From positions 1-64,000 of the forward strand of contig NZ_JADKNH010000015.1 of assembly GCF_015352425.1 (NCBI RefSeq): DNA of 64,000 nt, written 5' to 3'. Each line of letters opens with the position of its first letter. Positions within the stretch are counted from its first letter, which is position 1. The stretch is from Fusibacter ferrireducens. GTDB lineage: Bacteria; Bacillota; Clostridia; Peptostreptococcales; Acidaminobacteraceae. The translations under genes and the position numbers were made by a program. A model generated the notes under the pieces. That model was given only the letters and a program-made list of their open reading frames with translations. It had not been told where the DNA came from and searched no databases. This document shows, piece after piece, positions 33,143 to 41,975 of the stretch.

Positions 33143-33688
33143 TCACGGGGTTGAAGCGTAGAAAACAAGTGATACATAGTGGTTTAATTGCTTGTACAGT
33201 GGATGATAGCTTATGGGGTGCAGTCTTTCTAAAATTTCGGAGTAGTACCATTTCTGAAATTCAAAACCTGCATTGAAATGTGACCATATATCATCACCAA
33301 AATTATCGAGATTGCGAAAAATACTCATAATATTGGTGAGTTTATCAACACATACGATAAAGAGCACATCTAATGGCGCCTCTTGAATTTGAGCGAGATA
33401 ATTTTCTTTGCGCTGGCGCCAAGTGAGGTTTTTGTCATTTTCAGAACAAAAGGCGACATAAGTTCTGACAAGCTTGCCGAATTTTGTTTCGATCATATCC
33501 AGTGTCATATCGGTATCTTCCACGGTGTCGTGCAAAATTCCGGCACAGATGACTTCATCAGACATGCCGTATTTCGCCAAAATCATACCCACTTCAAGAG
33601 GATGGGCCACATAGATGTCCTGATCTAGTTTTCGAATTTGATTCTCATGCGCTAAGATAGCAGTGTGAATGGCATCGTATATCGTCAT
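33143..33688 (-). CDS. HD-domain protein (RelA/SpoT-like hydrolase fold)
   Basis: A 181-residue single-domain HD protein resembling the (p)ppGpp-hydrolase part of RelA/SpoT. His in YVAHPLEVG, the HD pair in GILHDTVEDT, and the later Asp in VCVDKLTNI supply the metal ligands. No synthetase or TGS domain is present. A Mesh1-like small alarmone hydrolase or another phosphohydrolase are both possible. I use ATG 33688 behind AGGAGG; the longer frame start at 33733 has no site. Confidence 0.75.
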   Translation of the reverse strand: MTIYDAIHTAILAHENQIRKLDQDIYVAHPLEVGMILAKYGMSDEVICAGILHDTVEDTDMTLDMIETKFGKLVRTYVAFCSENDKNLTWRQRKENYLAQIQEAPLDVLFIVCVDKLTNIMSIFRNLDNFGDDIWSHFNAGFEFQKWYYSEILERLHPISYHPLYKQLNHYVSLVFYASTP

Positions 33689-33889
33689 AAGGCCTCCTAA
33701 ATGTTGTGGATCAAAAAAACTGATAAGAACCAAACAGCTTGATACTCGAATATTTAGAACATTTTATATACTGATTTTAGCATAGTTTTGACAAGATGAC
33801 TATTCCCAAAGTTTAAGATAAGTCAAGTAAAAAATAAAAAACACATCTAAAGTCTTATTTTCAAAAAAACATCAAAAAAACGTTATAAT

Positions 33890-33905
33890 CATCTATATAT
33901 TGTGT
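33890..33905. promoter_or_regulatory. Possible NrdR box upstream of nrdD
   Basis: The sequence matches the NrdR consensus ACACTATATATAGTGT at 12 of 16 positions and lies 83 bases before nrdD. A second box at the usual one-turn-multiple distance is not convincing, so this is tentative. Confidence 0.3.
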
Positions 33906-33987
33906 ATACTTATTTTATGTAGATACATCATACAGATTTTCTAATACATTTAAAAAGCACAATATTGCTTGCGAGGGGGGGATTTTT

Positions 33988-36090
33988 TTGTACTCAATGA
34001 TAGAAAAGAGAAACGGAGAGTTAAAGTCATTTGACCGACATAAAATAGAAGCTGCAATTTTTAAATCACTGGTGGCGAGTAAACCATCAAGGTTGAGGAA
34101 AGACTTGCTGAAACTTTCTGAAGTGGTCACAGATTATGTCTTGCTTGATCTGGATGAAAAACAATTGACAACTTATCCTAAAGTTGAGATTATCCAAGAT
34201 GCAGTGGAGAATGTACTGATGAAAATGGGCGAGTACGAAACTGCAAAAAACTACATTAAATATCGATTTGAACATAAAAGACAACGTGAAAATAAGAAAA
34301 CAGCCATGGACATATTATCACTATTTGGGAACTATATAGGTCAGAATGATTGGCTCGTCAGAGAAAATTCTAATATGAGTTATTCTTTACAAGGGTTGAA
34401 TAATCATATTATCTCTAAGGCGTCAAAAGCTTTCTGGCTACATAATGTCTATACAGAAACCGTTAGGACCTCTCACGAAGAAGGGGCGATTCATATTCAC
34501 GATTTAGGTCTTTTATCCACATATTGTTGTGGTTGGAGTCTTGAAGATCTTTTGCTCAAAGGTTTTGGCGGTGTTCCTGGGAAAGTTGAATCTGCTGCAG
34601 CGAAGCATTTTGACACCGCATTGCTTCAACTGGTCAATTTTATCTATACGGTTCAGGGCGAAGCCGCAGGAGCACAAGCTGTATCTAACTTTGATACGCT
34701 TTTAGCACCATTTATCAGAGCGGATGGACTATCCTATCAGGATGTTAAACATGCCATGAAGACATTCGTATTCAACATGAACATCGCAACAAGAGTAGGG
34801 TTTCAAACCCCATTTTTCAATATAACAATGGATAAGGAAGTGCCCACAACTCACAAGGACATGCCTATTATCATCGGTGGTAAACGCCTGTATGATGAAG
34901 TATACGGGGACTATCAGCATGAGATGGATTGGATCAACAAGGCTTTTTGTGAAGTAATGATGTCCGGAGATGCAAAGGGTAGAATTTTCACTTTTCCAAT
35001 TCCCACCTATAATATTACAGATGAGTGGGACTGGAATAATGAAGTGACAGATAAGATTATGGAGATGACCGCTAAATATGGGACGCCCTATTTTAGTAAT
35101 TTTGTGAATTCGGATTTAAATCCAGAAGATGTGCGCAGCATGTGTTGCCGTCTGAGACTGGATAATAAAGCGCTCTTAAAGCGGGGTGGCGGATTATTTG
35201 GCGCGAATCCCAAGACGGGTTCTATCGGTGTGGTCACAGTGAATATGGGTCGAATAGGTTATCTTTCAAAGACCTATGAAGAACTTTTGAATCGTGTTGA
35301 ACGACTGATGGAAATTGCCAAAGATTCACTTGAAGCCAAAAGAAAAGTATTGGAAGAAAATATGTGTAGAGGTCTCTATCCCTATTCTAGATATTATTTG
35401 GAAGAAGTTTATCAAAATTATGGTGAGTACTGGCATAATCATTTTGCAACCATTGGGCCTAATGGCGTCAATGAATGTATACAAAATTTTACAGATGGTA
35501 AGGACAGTATTGTGACCACCCAAGGCCGTGAAATGGCAAGGGCGATTTTGGATCATATGAACGAGGTACTCGTAAGGTTTCAGCAGGAAACCGGGCATTT
35601 GTATAATCTTGAAGCAAGCCCAGCTGAAGGTGCCGCTTATCGATTTGCAAAGACAGATAAGGCCTTGTATCCCAATATTATAACTGCTGGCGGCGATGTG
35701 CCTTATTATACAAATTCAACGCAATTGCCAGTGGGATTCTCGACAGATTTGTTTGAAGCACTGGATCATCAAGATGATCTTCAAATCAAGTACACAGGGG
35801 GAACGGTTTTCCATGGCTTTATCCCAGAAAAAATTCACTCCATAGAAACCGTAAAATGCATTCTAAGAAAGGTCACTCAAAATTATAGACTCCCTTATTT
35901 CACCATCACGCCGACTTTTAGCATCTGCGAAGATCACAAGTATATTGCTGGAGAAGAACACACTTGTCCCACTTGTGGGAAGCCAACAGAGGTTTGGTCT
36001 CGCGTGGTGGGTTACCATCGACCAATCAGTTCTTGGAACGAAGGCAAGCAATCTGAATTTGACGAACGCGTTGCTTTTTCAAATTTTTAG
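33988..36090 (+). CDS. nrdD: Anaerobic ribonucleoside-triphosphate reductase
   Basis: Class III, glycyl-radical ribonucleotide reductase making dNTPs under anaerobic conditions; 700 residues. An N-terminal ATP-cone (about 3-95, starting MIEKRNGELKSFDRHKIEAA) handles allosteric control. The catalytic barrel follows. Near the C terminus a metal site (CEDH, then CPTC) precedes the glycyl-radical loop SRVVGYHRPIS, whose glycine lies about 25 residues from the end. The likely start is TTG 33988 with GAGGGGGG 7-14 bases upstream; ATG 33997 is the alternative. nrdG follows 105 bases later. Confidence 0.95.
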   Translation: MYSMIEKRNGELKSFDRHKIEAAIFKSLVASKPSRLRKDLLKLSEVVTDYVLLDLDEKQLTTYPKVEIIQDAVENVLMKMGEYETAKNYIKYRFEHKRQRENKKTAMDILSLFGNYIGQNDWLVRENSNMSYSLQGLNNHIISKASKAFWLHNVYTETVRTSHEEGAIHIHDLGLLSTYCCGWSLEDLLLKGFGGVPGKVESAAAKHFDTALLQLVNFIYTVQGEAAGAQAVSNFDTLLAPFIRADGLSYQDVKHAMKTFVFNMNIATRVGFQTPFFNITMDKEVPTTHKDMPIIIGGKRLYDEVYGDYQHEMDWINKAFCEVMMSGDAKGRIFTFPIPTYNITDEWDWNNEVTDKIMEMTAKYGTPYFSNFVNSDLNPEDVRSMCCRLRLDNKALLKRGGGLFGANPKTGSIGVVTVNMGRIGYLSKTYEELLNRVERLMEIAKDSLEAKRKVLEENMCRGLYPYSRYYLEEVYQNYGEYWHNHFATIGPNGVNECIQNFTDGKDSIVTTQGREMARAILDHMNEVLVRFQQETGHLYNLEASPAEGAAYRFAKTDKALYPNIITAGGDVPYYTNSTQLPVGFSTDLFEALDHQDDLQIKYTGGTVFHGFIPEKIHSIETVKCILRKVTQNYRLPYFTITPTFSICEDHKYIAGEEHTCPTCGKPTEVWSRVVGYHRPISSWNEGKQSEFDERVAFSNF

Positions 36091-36195
36091 AAAGAATATG
36101 GAAATTTATGTGGCAAATGACAGACTATTGGTATAAAATATATAATTATAATAAGATAGATGGTTTAGAACAGTCGTTGTTTAAAAGGAGTAGTC

Positions 36196-36909
36196 ATGTC
36201 ACTAGAACACATAAAGCTCGAAAGTTTTTTGAAAACATCGTTTATTGATTATCCGGATTTGATTTCCAGCGTTGCTTATTTTGGTAAATGCAACTTCAGA
36301 TGCCCTTATTGCCATAATGGCGATTTAGTCAGGCACTCTAGCAACTCAGTGAGTTCGGAAGAATGGCTTGCACACATAAAAGCGAAAAGAGGCCTAATTG
36401 ATGGTGTTGTCATATCTGGAGGGGAACCCTCTCTTACTCAGGATATACGCCCCTTGCTAGAGGCAATCAGAAAGTTGTCTGTGAAGATTAAAATCGACAC
36501 CAATGGCAGCAATCCAGAATGGCTTGAAAATATCATTGGGGAACAGCTGGTGGATTATGTTGCAATGGATTTAAAAAATACGCCCTCTAAGTATGAAATG
36601 ACTGCTGGCTTAAAGTCATTTAATACTCAAGTGCTCTTTAAAAGTATTGATTTAATCATTAAAAGTGGGATTGCTCATGAATTTCGAACCACGCTTATGA
36701 AAGAGTTTCACGAGTTAAGCGACTTGATAGAGATGGCAACGCTTATTAATGGTAGCAAAGTTTATACGTTGCAACAATATGAATACAACCCTAAGCAAGT
36801 TGTGGATCGTCGCTATACACCTTATACACTGGATGAGATGAATTGGTTGAAAGATCAGATACAACCTTTGCTCAAAGGGACACATGTACAAGCTATTGGC
36901 AAATATTAA
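36196..36909 (+). CDS. nrdG: Anaerobic ribonucleotide reductase activating protein
   Basis: Radical-SAM activase that generates the glycyl radical in NrdD; 237 residues. The cluster motif is CNFRCPYC (CX3CX2C, about residues 34-41) followed by HNGDLV. The SAM-binding GGEPSL stretch lies near residue 77. It is somewhat longer than the classic 150-175-residue NrdG and matches the longer TIGR02495-type activases. Ribosome binding site AAGGAG. A terminator follows. Confidence 0.92.
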   Translation: MSLEHIKLESFLKTSFIDYPDLISSVAYFGKCNFRCPYCHNGDLVRHSSNSVSSEEWLAHIKAKRGLIDGVVISGGEPSLTQDIRPLLEAIRKLSVKIKIDTNGSNPEWLENIIGEQLVDYVAMDLKNTPSKYEMTAGLKSFNTQVLFKSIDLIIKSGIAHEFRTTLMKEFHELSDLIEMATLINGSKVYTLQQYEYNPKQVVDRRYTPYTLDEMNWLKDQIQPLLKGTHVQAIGKY

Positions 36910-36917
36910 ATTCAAGT

Positions 36918-36962
36918 CAGCTCTTTGTGGGTAGATTAAAACCACTTAGAGCTGTTTTTTTA
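36918..36962 (+). terminator. Terminator after nrdG
   Basis: CAGCTCT (36918-36924) and AGAGCTG (36948-36954) with an inner GTGG/CCAC pairing, then a run of T residues. Confidence 0.85.
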
Positions 36963-37154
36963 TTCTATAATTTGATGATGATCAATAAAATAGGGTATGG
37001 AAAGTTTTTGTCAAGGGTATCCACTGAGAAAAAGCCGTTTACACTTGTTTTGGAGATGTAAAGGATAGGTCAAATATGGATTGCTGATATTGACTGCTAA
37101 AACTGAAAGGCGTATAATAAAAAACTATTAAATGATTATAAATGGGTGTGGCTA

Positions 37155-37535
37155 ATGATAATTAAAGGCAATGGTGTGGATATCGTTGAAATTGAACGAT
37201 TTAAAAAAATTGTGACAGAAAAACCAAAGTTTTTGAAACGTTTCTTTACTGATTCAGAAAACGAGTTGTTTGAGAAGAAACATATGAAAGCGGAAACTGT
37301 TGCAGGTAATTTTGCGACTAAAGAAGCTGTTTCAAAGGCATTTGGGACAGGTGTGAGGGGTTTTAACCTCAGGGATATTGAAGTGCTCAGAGATGAGTTA
37401 GGTCATCCTTATGTGAACTTATACGATGGGGCAAAAGAAGTTGCGCATCAAAAGGGGATCACCACATTGATGGTGTCCATTTCACACTCAAGTGAAAATG
37501 CCGTTGCATTTGTCATCGCTGTTGGGGAGGCGTGA
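37155..37535 (+). CDS. acpS: Holo-[acyl-carrier-protein] synthase
   Basis: Transfers 4'-phosphopantetheine from CoA to acyl carrier protein. The 126-residue protein has GNGVDIVEIERF at the start, FATKEAVSKAFGTG (about residues 54-67) and SISHSSENAVAFV near the end, the full set of AcpS metal- and CoA-binding motifs. Start ATG 37155 gives the normal length; no strong ribosome binding site is visible. It ends 4 bases before the nnr gene, a common clostridial pairing. Confidence 0.95.
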   Translation: MIIKGNGVDIVEIERFKKIVTEKPKFLKRFFTDSENELFEKKHMKAETVAGNFATKEAVSKAFGTGVRGFNLRDIEVLRDELGHPYVNLYDGAKEVAHQKGITTLMVSISHSSENAVAFVIAVGEA

Positions 37536-37539
37536 GATT

Positions 37540-39090
37540 ATGAAAATTGCTGTAGAAAAGGATATTAGAGAAATCGATTTAAGGGCAAATGAAAAATATC
37601 GCATTTCACAAATTGTTTTAATGGAAAATTCAGGTATTGCACTTGCTGAAGAAGTAAAAAAGCATGTCAATAGGCACAGTAAAGTTATCATAGTGGTGGG
37701 CATGGGAAACAATGGTGGCGATGGTTTGGTCTGTGCGAGGCATCTGCACAATGAATCCTATTCGGTTAAAATATTTATGATCGGCAATCTCAAAAAGCTA
37801 TCTGAACACGCCAATCAAAATTTTGAAATAATTAAACACTTGAATATACCTGTGGAAATGATCAACGATATCGGCGGCGTTAAAAAATTAGGAAAGTTAA
37901 TTGCCTATGATGATGTTGTGGTGGATTGCATATTCGGTATTGGCATAACCAAAGATGTGGAAGGCGTTTATGAGCTTGCAATAGATGCAATCAACGATTC
38001 TGAAGGCTATATTATTTCGTGTGATATGCCCAGTGGCATACATGCCAGTGAAGGTTTAGTGATGAAAACAGCAGTACGAGCGGATAAGACCGTTGCGCTC
38101 TGTCTGCCAAAAGTGGGCAACATCATGTATCCAGCCGCAGAATACAACGGGGAGTTGGTTGTGAAGAAGATTTCCGTTCCCAATGAGCTCATTGCAGAGA
38201 TGTCCCTGCCGCTTGAAACCATATCGCATGAGTTCATCAAACAACTGATTCCTAAAAGGCAAAGAAATTCTCATAAAGGTGTTTATGGGAAAGCCAGCAT
38301 AATAGCGGGTTCTTTTGGCATGACGGGTGCTGCAATCCTGTGTGGGAAGAGCGCTTTGAGATCGGGTGTAGGCTTGCTGAAATTGATCATCCCAGAATCA
38401 CTTCACACGATTATCACCACAAGTGTGCCCGAAGCAGTGACCGTGCCACTGGCTGAGACGCGCAAGGGTGTCTTTGGCATAAATCAAGTGGAGAAGTTGG
38501 TTCAAACGTGTGATGCTGCCGATGTAATTGCCATTGGACCAGGTTGTGGCCAAAACGCAGAGATGAATGAAATCTTAAGACATTTGATTACATTAGTGGA
38601 TAAGCCGGTTATTATAGATGCAGATGGCCTTAACACACTTGCAAAGCATGTGGATGTGCTTGAAAACAAACTGAACAAAGTCGTTTTGACACCACATCCA
38701 GGTGAAATGAGTCGGTTGACAAATTTGCCTCTTGAAGTCATCAATCAACACCCCATTAGAACCGCAAGTGAATTTGCCCATAAGTGGCAGGTTATCGTAG
38801 TCCTAAAAGGTGCTAGAACTGTAGTTGCATTGCCTTCGGGACAGATATATATCAATGTCAACGGCAATCCTGGAATGGCAACCGCAGGGAGTGGAGATGT
38901 TCTAACGGGCATTATAACCAGTCTGGTGGCTCAGGGATTGACGCCTGAAAATGCTGCAATTGCAGGTGTTTACATTCATGGTTACTCTGGCGATCTCATG
39001 GTTAGCCAAAAAGGTGAATACGGGTTAATCGCAGGAGATTTAATAGAGGGCATCACTCATGTTTTTAGGAATTTAGAATTGGAAGTTTAA
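37540..39090 (+). CDS. nnr: Bifunctional NAD(P)H-hydrate epimerase / ADP-dependent dehydratase
   Basis: Repairs damaged (hydrated) NADH and NADPH. The 516-residue protein fuses an N-terminal YjeF_N epimerase domain (about 1-210, GMGNNGGDGLVCARHL) to a C-terminal ribokinase-fold dehydratase (about 235-510) with GPGCGQN and NGNPGMATAGSGDVLTGII. Both active-site regions are intact. Start ATG 37540 follows GGGGAGG. A bidirectional-looking terminator follows. Confidence 0.95.
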   Translation: MKIAVEKDIREIDLRANEKYRISQIVLMENSGIALAEEVKKHVNRHSKVIIVVGMGNNGGDGLVCARHLHNESYSVKIFMIGNLKKLSEHANQNFEIIKHLNIPVEMINDIGGVKKLGKLIAYDDVVVDCIFGIGITKDVEGVYELAIDAINDSEGYIISCDMPSGIHASEGLVMKTAVRADKTVALCLPKVGNIMYPAAEYNGELVVKKISVPNELIAEMSLPLETISHEFIKQLIPKRQRNSHKGVYGKASIIAGSFGMTGAAILCGKSALRSGVGLLKLIIPESLHTIITTSVPEAVTVPLAETRKGVFGINQVEKLVQTCDAADVIAIGPGCGQNAEMNEILRHLITLVDKPVIIDADGLNTLAKHVDVLENKLNKVVLTPHPGEMSRLTNLPLEVINQHPIRTASEFAHKWQVIVVLKGARTVVALPSGQIYINVNGNPGMATAGSGDVLTGIITSLVAQGLTPENAAIAGVYIHGYSGDLMVSQKGEYGLIAGDLIEGITHVFRNLELEV

Positions 39091-39120
39091 AAAAAACATT
39101 AAAATTCATTGGTCAAGTTA

Positions 39121-39172
39121 AAAAAAAAGGATTAAAATAGTCTAGGGACTGTTTTAATCCTTTTTTTTTTTA
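39121..39172. terminator. Terminator between nnr and alr
   Basis: AAGGATTAAAATAGTC (39127-39142) pairs with GGACTGTTTTAATCCTT (39146-39162). Eight A residues precede and twelve T residues follow, so it could work in both directions. Confidence 0.9.
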
Positions 39173-39293
39173 AAACAATAAAATTAGAATAAAAGGTTTT
39201 CTCTAGAGCTTTAATCGGTAAAAACAATTCGCGAAAAATAATTTGAGGCATCGAGGATGGCTTAAATATGATGAATACCATGAGGAGGCACAT

Positions 39294-40463
39294 GTGAGCG
39301 ATCATATTTTGACGAGACCAGTTTGGGCAGAAATTAATTTGGATGCATTAGCACATAACATGAGAGAAGTTAAAAAGTGCATCAAGCCGACGACTTTAGC
39401 CAGTGCAGTTATAAAAGCTGACGGCTATGGTCACGGTGCGATACAAATAGCAGAAACATTGTTAAATAACGGCGCCGACCGTTTGGCTGTTGCCACGCTT
39501 TCAGAAGCAGTTCAACTTAGAAGCGTTTATAGAGCAGTTGAAATTTTGATTTTAGGATATACACCTAATGAAAATGCTGAAGAAGTCATTGAGAACAGAT
39601 TAATTCAAACTCTCTATACGATGGAACAAGCTGTTTTTTTTAATCAAAAAGCGATGGCAATGAATCAAAAACTAAAAGTACATGTAAAACTAGATACGGG
39701 TATGAGGCGTATTGGTATGCCAATCACAGAAGAAACGGTTAATCAGATTGTAGAAATGAATGCTTTTTCTAATTTGATTATAGAGGGGATTTTTACACAT
39801 TTTGCAGTGGCTGATGAAACGGATAAAACTTTTACGCATATACAGGTAAAACGTTTTAAATGGGTAATAGATCAACTTGAAAAGCGTGGCGTAATCATTC
39901 CTATTAAACACGTTGCCAACAGTGCGACAATTATTGACTGTCCTGAGTATCAATTTGATATGGTCAGAGCGGGCATTATGTTGTACGGCTTGTATCCCTC
40001 GATGGCTGTCAATCACGAGGCAGTGTCGTTAAAAGAAGTGATGTCGCTTCGAACTCGAATCTCACATGTGAAATATGTGGAAAGTGGAGAGGGGATTAGC
40101 TATGGATTGACTTATAAAACCAGTGAAAGAGAGCAAATTGCAACGCTGCCGCTGGGTTATGCAGATGGCTTTTCAAGAGGGTATTCAGGCAAGGCAAAGG
40201 CGATTGTAAAAGGTGAAATCAGACCAATCGTCGGGCGAATTTGTATGGATCAATGTCTGATGAATGTCACCGGATTAGAGGTTCATCAAGGTGATGAAGT
40301 CATATTATTCGGTGCTGATGACAAACAACAAATTCAAATTGACGCATATGCGGATATGCTCCACACGATTAATTATGAAGTGGTCTGTATGATTTCAAAG
40401 CGTGTCTTACGTGTTTATAAAAAGGATGACCAAATTGTAAAAATTATAGATTATTTGAGATAA
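39294..40463 (+). CDS. alr: Alanine racemase
   Basis: PLP enzyme supplying D-alanine for peptidoglycan; 389 residues. The PLP lysine lies in VIKADGYGHG (about residue 40), the catalytic tyrosine region GEGISYGLTYKT near 265, and the C-terminal domain has VGRICMDQ. I choose GTG 39294 behind GAGGAGG (39282-39288); a longer frame from 39243 would cover that site. The alr-mazE-mazF order is the usual Firmicute arrangement. Confidence 0.95.
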   Translation: MSDHILTRPVWAEINLDALAHNMREVKKCIKPTTLASAVIKADGYGHGAIQIAETLLNNGADRLAVATLSEAVQLRSVYRAVEILILGYTPNENAEEVIENRLIQTLYTMEQAVFFNQKAMAMNQKLKVHVKLDTGMRRIGMPITEETVNQIVEMNAFSNLIIEGIFTHFAVADETDKTFTHIQVKRFKWVIDQLEKRGVIIPIKHVANSATIIDCPEYQFDMVRAGIMLYGLYPSMAVNHEAVSLKEVMSLRTRISHVKYVESGEGISYGLTYKTSEREQIATLPLGYADGFSRGYSGKAKAIVKGEIRPIVGRICMDQCLMNVTGLEVHQGDEVILFGADDKQQIQIDAYADMLHTINYEVVCMISKRVLRVYKKDDQIVKIIDYLR

Positions 40464-40715
40464 CATGTATTTTTTATGGCAGGATCTTCTATTTTATGAT
40501 AGAATGTTCAATAGATAGAGACATATAAATGTAAAATGGTTACGGGAAGCTAAAAAATTATTTTGGGCAATTTTTTTGGGAGAAGAAGGGCTGAATTATA
40601 AGATGTTTATGGATTCTTAATACTTTATGCTGTTTTAATTAAGGTAATAAGGGTAACATAGACAGAGAGAAATTGTTTTGATACGAAGGGTATCGTTAAC
40701 AATGGGGGTTTTGTG

Positions 40716-40955
40716 ATGGAAAAAAATGCTCAGTACGGTTGTGATTCCTTTGGTGCGTATACGTTTTTTTTGAAAAATGTGGCACTCAAAGCGCACAAAA
40801 AAAATGCTCTGAAAAATTGTAAAGCCTGCGAGACAATGCGTTTTGGCTACGAAATAATGGCTCAGATTAATTTAGAATGTTGTGAATCTGGGTTGATAGA
40901 TTACTTATCTGCGTTATCTATCTTTGAATCAAAGTTGAATGGAGATGATAATTAA
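40716..40955 (+). CDS. mazE: Atypical MazE/EndoAI-like antitoxin
   Basis: A 79-residue protein directly before mazF. Its C-terminal half (about residues 36-75, [20 protein letters not shown]) follows the EndoAI/MazE toxin-binding segment, whose typical form is M(R/K)-x-GY-x-x-MA-x-INL. The N-terminal half is Lys-rich and lacks the ribbon-helix-helix beta strand and helices; it is about 10 residues too short for that domain. Homopolymer runs (T8 near 40768 and A8 near 40803) lie in this half, so ancient frameshifting is possible. Ribosome binding site GGGGG. It overlaps or abuts mazF. Assignment rests on position plus the half-length match. Confidence 0.65.
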   Translation: MEKNAQYGCDSFGAYTFFLKNVALKAHKKNALKNCKACETMRFGYEIMAQINLECCESGLIDYLSALSIFESKLNGDDN

Positions 40956-40956
40956 G

Positions 40957-41313
40957 GTGAATATTAAAAGAGGCGACGTATTTTTTGCGGATTTATCACC
41001 TGTGCGTGGTTCTGAACAAGGTGGGCAAAGACCTGTTTTGATCATTCAAAATGATATTGGAAACAAGTATAGCCCCACAGTGATCATTGCAGCGATTACG
41101 GCAAAAATTGCGAAAGCAAAATTACCGACACACGTTGAAGTACAAGCTTCTCAAGTAGGTTTGTTGAAAGATTCAGTAGTCTTATTGGAACAAGTGAGAA
41201 CGATTGATAAAACGCGATTGATTCAAAAACTTGGACATCTTGAAGAAGGTGTCATGGTGGCTGTTGATAAAGCCTTGGTCATTAGCCTTGGTCTATATGA
41301 GGAAGATGCTTGA
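40957..41313 (+). CDS. mazF: mRNA interferase MazF/EndoA (type II toxin)
   Basis: Sequence-specific endoribonuclease toxin of about 118 residues. It carries the family signature [20 protein letters not shown] and the strands [12 protein letters not shown] and [12 protein letters not shown], with [10 protein letters not shown] near residue 80. Arg and Thr residues required for catalysis are present. I use GTG 40957, which gives the usual EndoA start; ATG 40945 and 40939 are in frame and overlap the antitoxin gene. A terminator follows, so the operon ends here; no sigB or rsb genes follow as they do in Bacillus. Confidence 0.93.
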   Translation: MNIKRGDVFFADLSPVRGSEQGGQRPVLIIQNDIGNKYSPTVIIAAITAKIAKAKLPTHVEVQASQVGLLKDSVVLLEQVRTIDKTRLIQKLGHLEEGVMVAVDKALVISLGLYEEDA

Positions 41314-41346
41314 ACCTGTATATCTTTATTGTATGCAGGTTTTTTC
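41313..41346 (+). terminator. Terminator after mazF
   Basis: AACCTGTAT and ATGCAGGTT arms (6 perfect plus 3 partial pairs) followed by T residues; the stem begins at the mazF stop codon. Confidence 0.65.
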
Positions 41347-41459
41347 CTGTTTTTTGACAAACATATTCTGAAATGTACAGAACGCGTATAGCATCATCCA
41401 ATCTCATATGTTAAAATGATTGATGATAGTGATTAAAATAGAGCGCTCAGGAGGCAGTT

Positions 41460-41963
41460 ATGACATTTAATAAAAATCTGGTTATAAGCTTAACACTTGG
41501 CATTTTTATTGGCGTGATAGGCGTTGTTCAAGCCGATGGCACCGCTGGAACCACAACAGATCCTCTTGTTACCGTGAGTTACATGGAATTGAAGCTTAAA
41601 GCATTAGATGACAAATATCTAGCGGAAGTAAATGCTTTGAAAAGTCAAATAGAGCAATTGAGTCAAGGAGGTAACTCGAGCAAGGGATCTCAATTATTTG
41701 AAATCATCAACGTGCCTAAAGACAGCGCAGTTTACTTTGCAGACAGTGCCGAGTTTATCGTGAGAGTGGGTAAGGCAACCGTGATTGATCCCAATGCTGT
41801 GGGCATTCCAGATTTAACGGCAGGCAGTAAAGTGTTGAATGGCAAGGGTGTACCTATTGACCATCACATGCTCGTCCCCAGTAATGATGGCAGAGGTATT
41901 GTGACAGCAGATGACTGTTGGATGATGATTAAAGGCAATTACACGATCATTTCAAATAAATAA
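41460..41963 (+). CDS. Secreted coiled-coil protein of unknown function
   Basis: A 167-residue protein with a Sec signal (residues 1-26, cleavage likely after VVQADG or nearby) and a short coiled coil (about 42-70, ELKLKALDDKYLAEVNALKSQI). A Gly/Ser spacer is followed by a conserved-looking C-terminal domain (about 80-165) with SAEFIVRVGKATVID, SNDGRGIV and WMMIKGNYTI. I do not know a function. It stands 12 bases before the DUF5693 gene and is likely the first gene of the cell-surface cluster. Ribosome binding site GGAGGC. Confidence 0.75.
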   Translation: MTFNKNLVISLTLGIFIGVIGVVQADGTAGTTTDPLVTVSYMELKLKALDDKYLAEVNALKSQIEQLSQGGNSSKGSQLFEIINVPKDSAVYFADSAEFIVRVGKATVIDPNAVGIPDLTAGSKVLNGKGVPIDHHMLVPSNDGRGIVTADDCWMMIKGNYTIISNK

Positions 41964-41975
41964 TGTGGAGGCATC

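Noticed and set aside
33921-33936. Second NrdR box upstream of nrdD
   Set aside because: The sequence at the expected spacing matches the consensus poorly.
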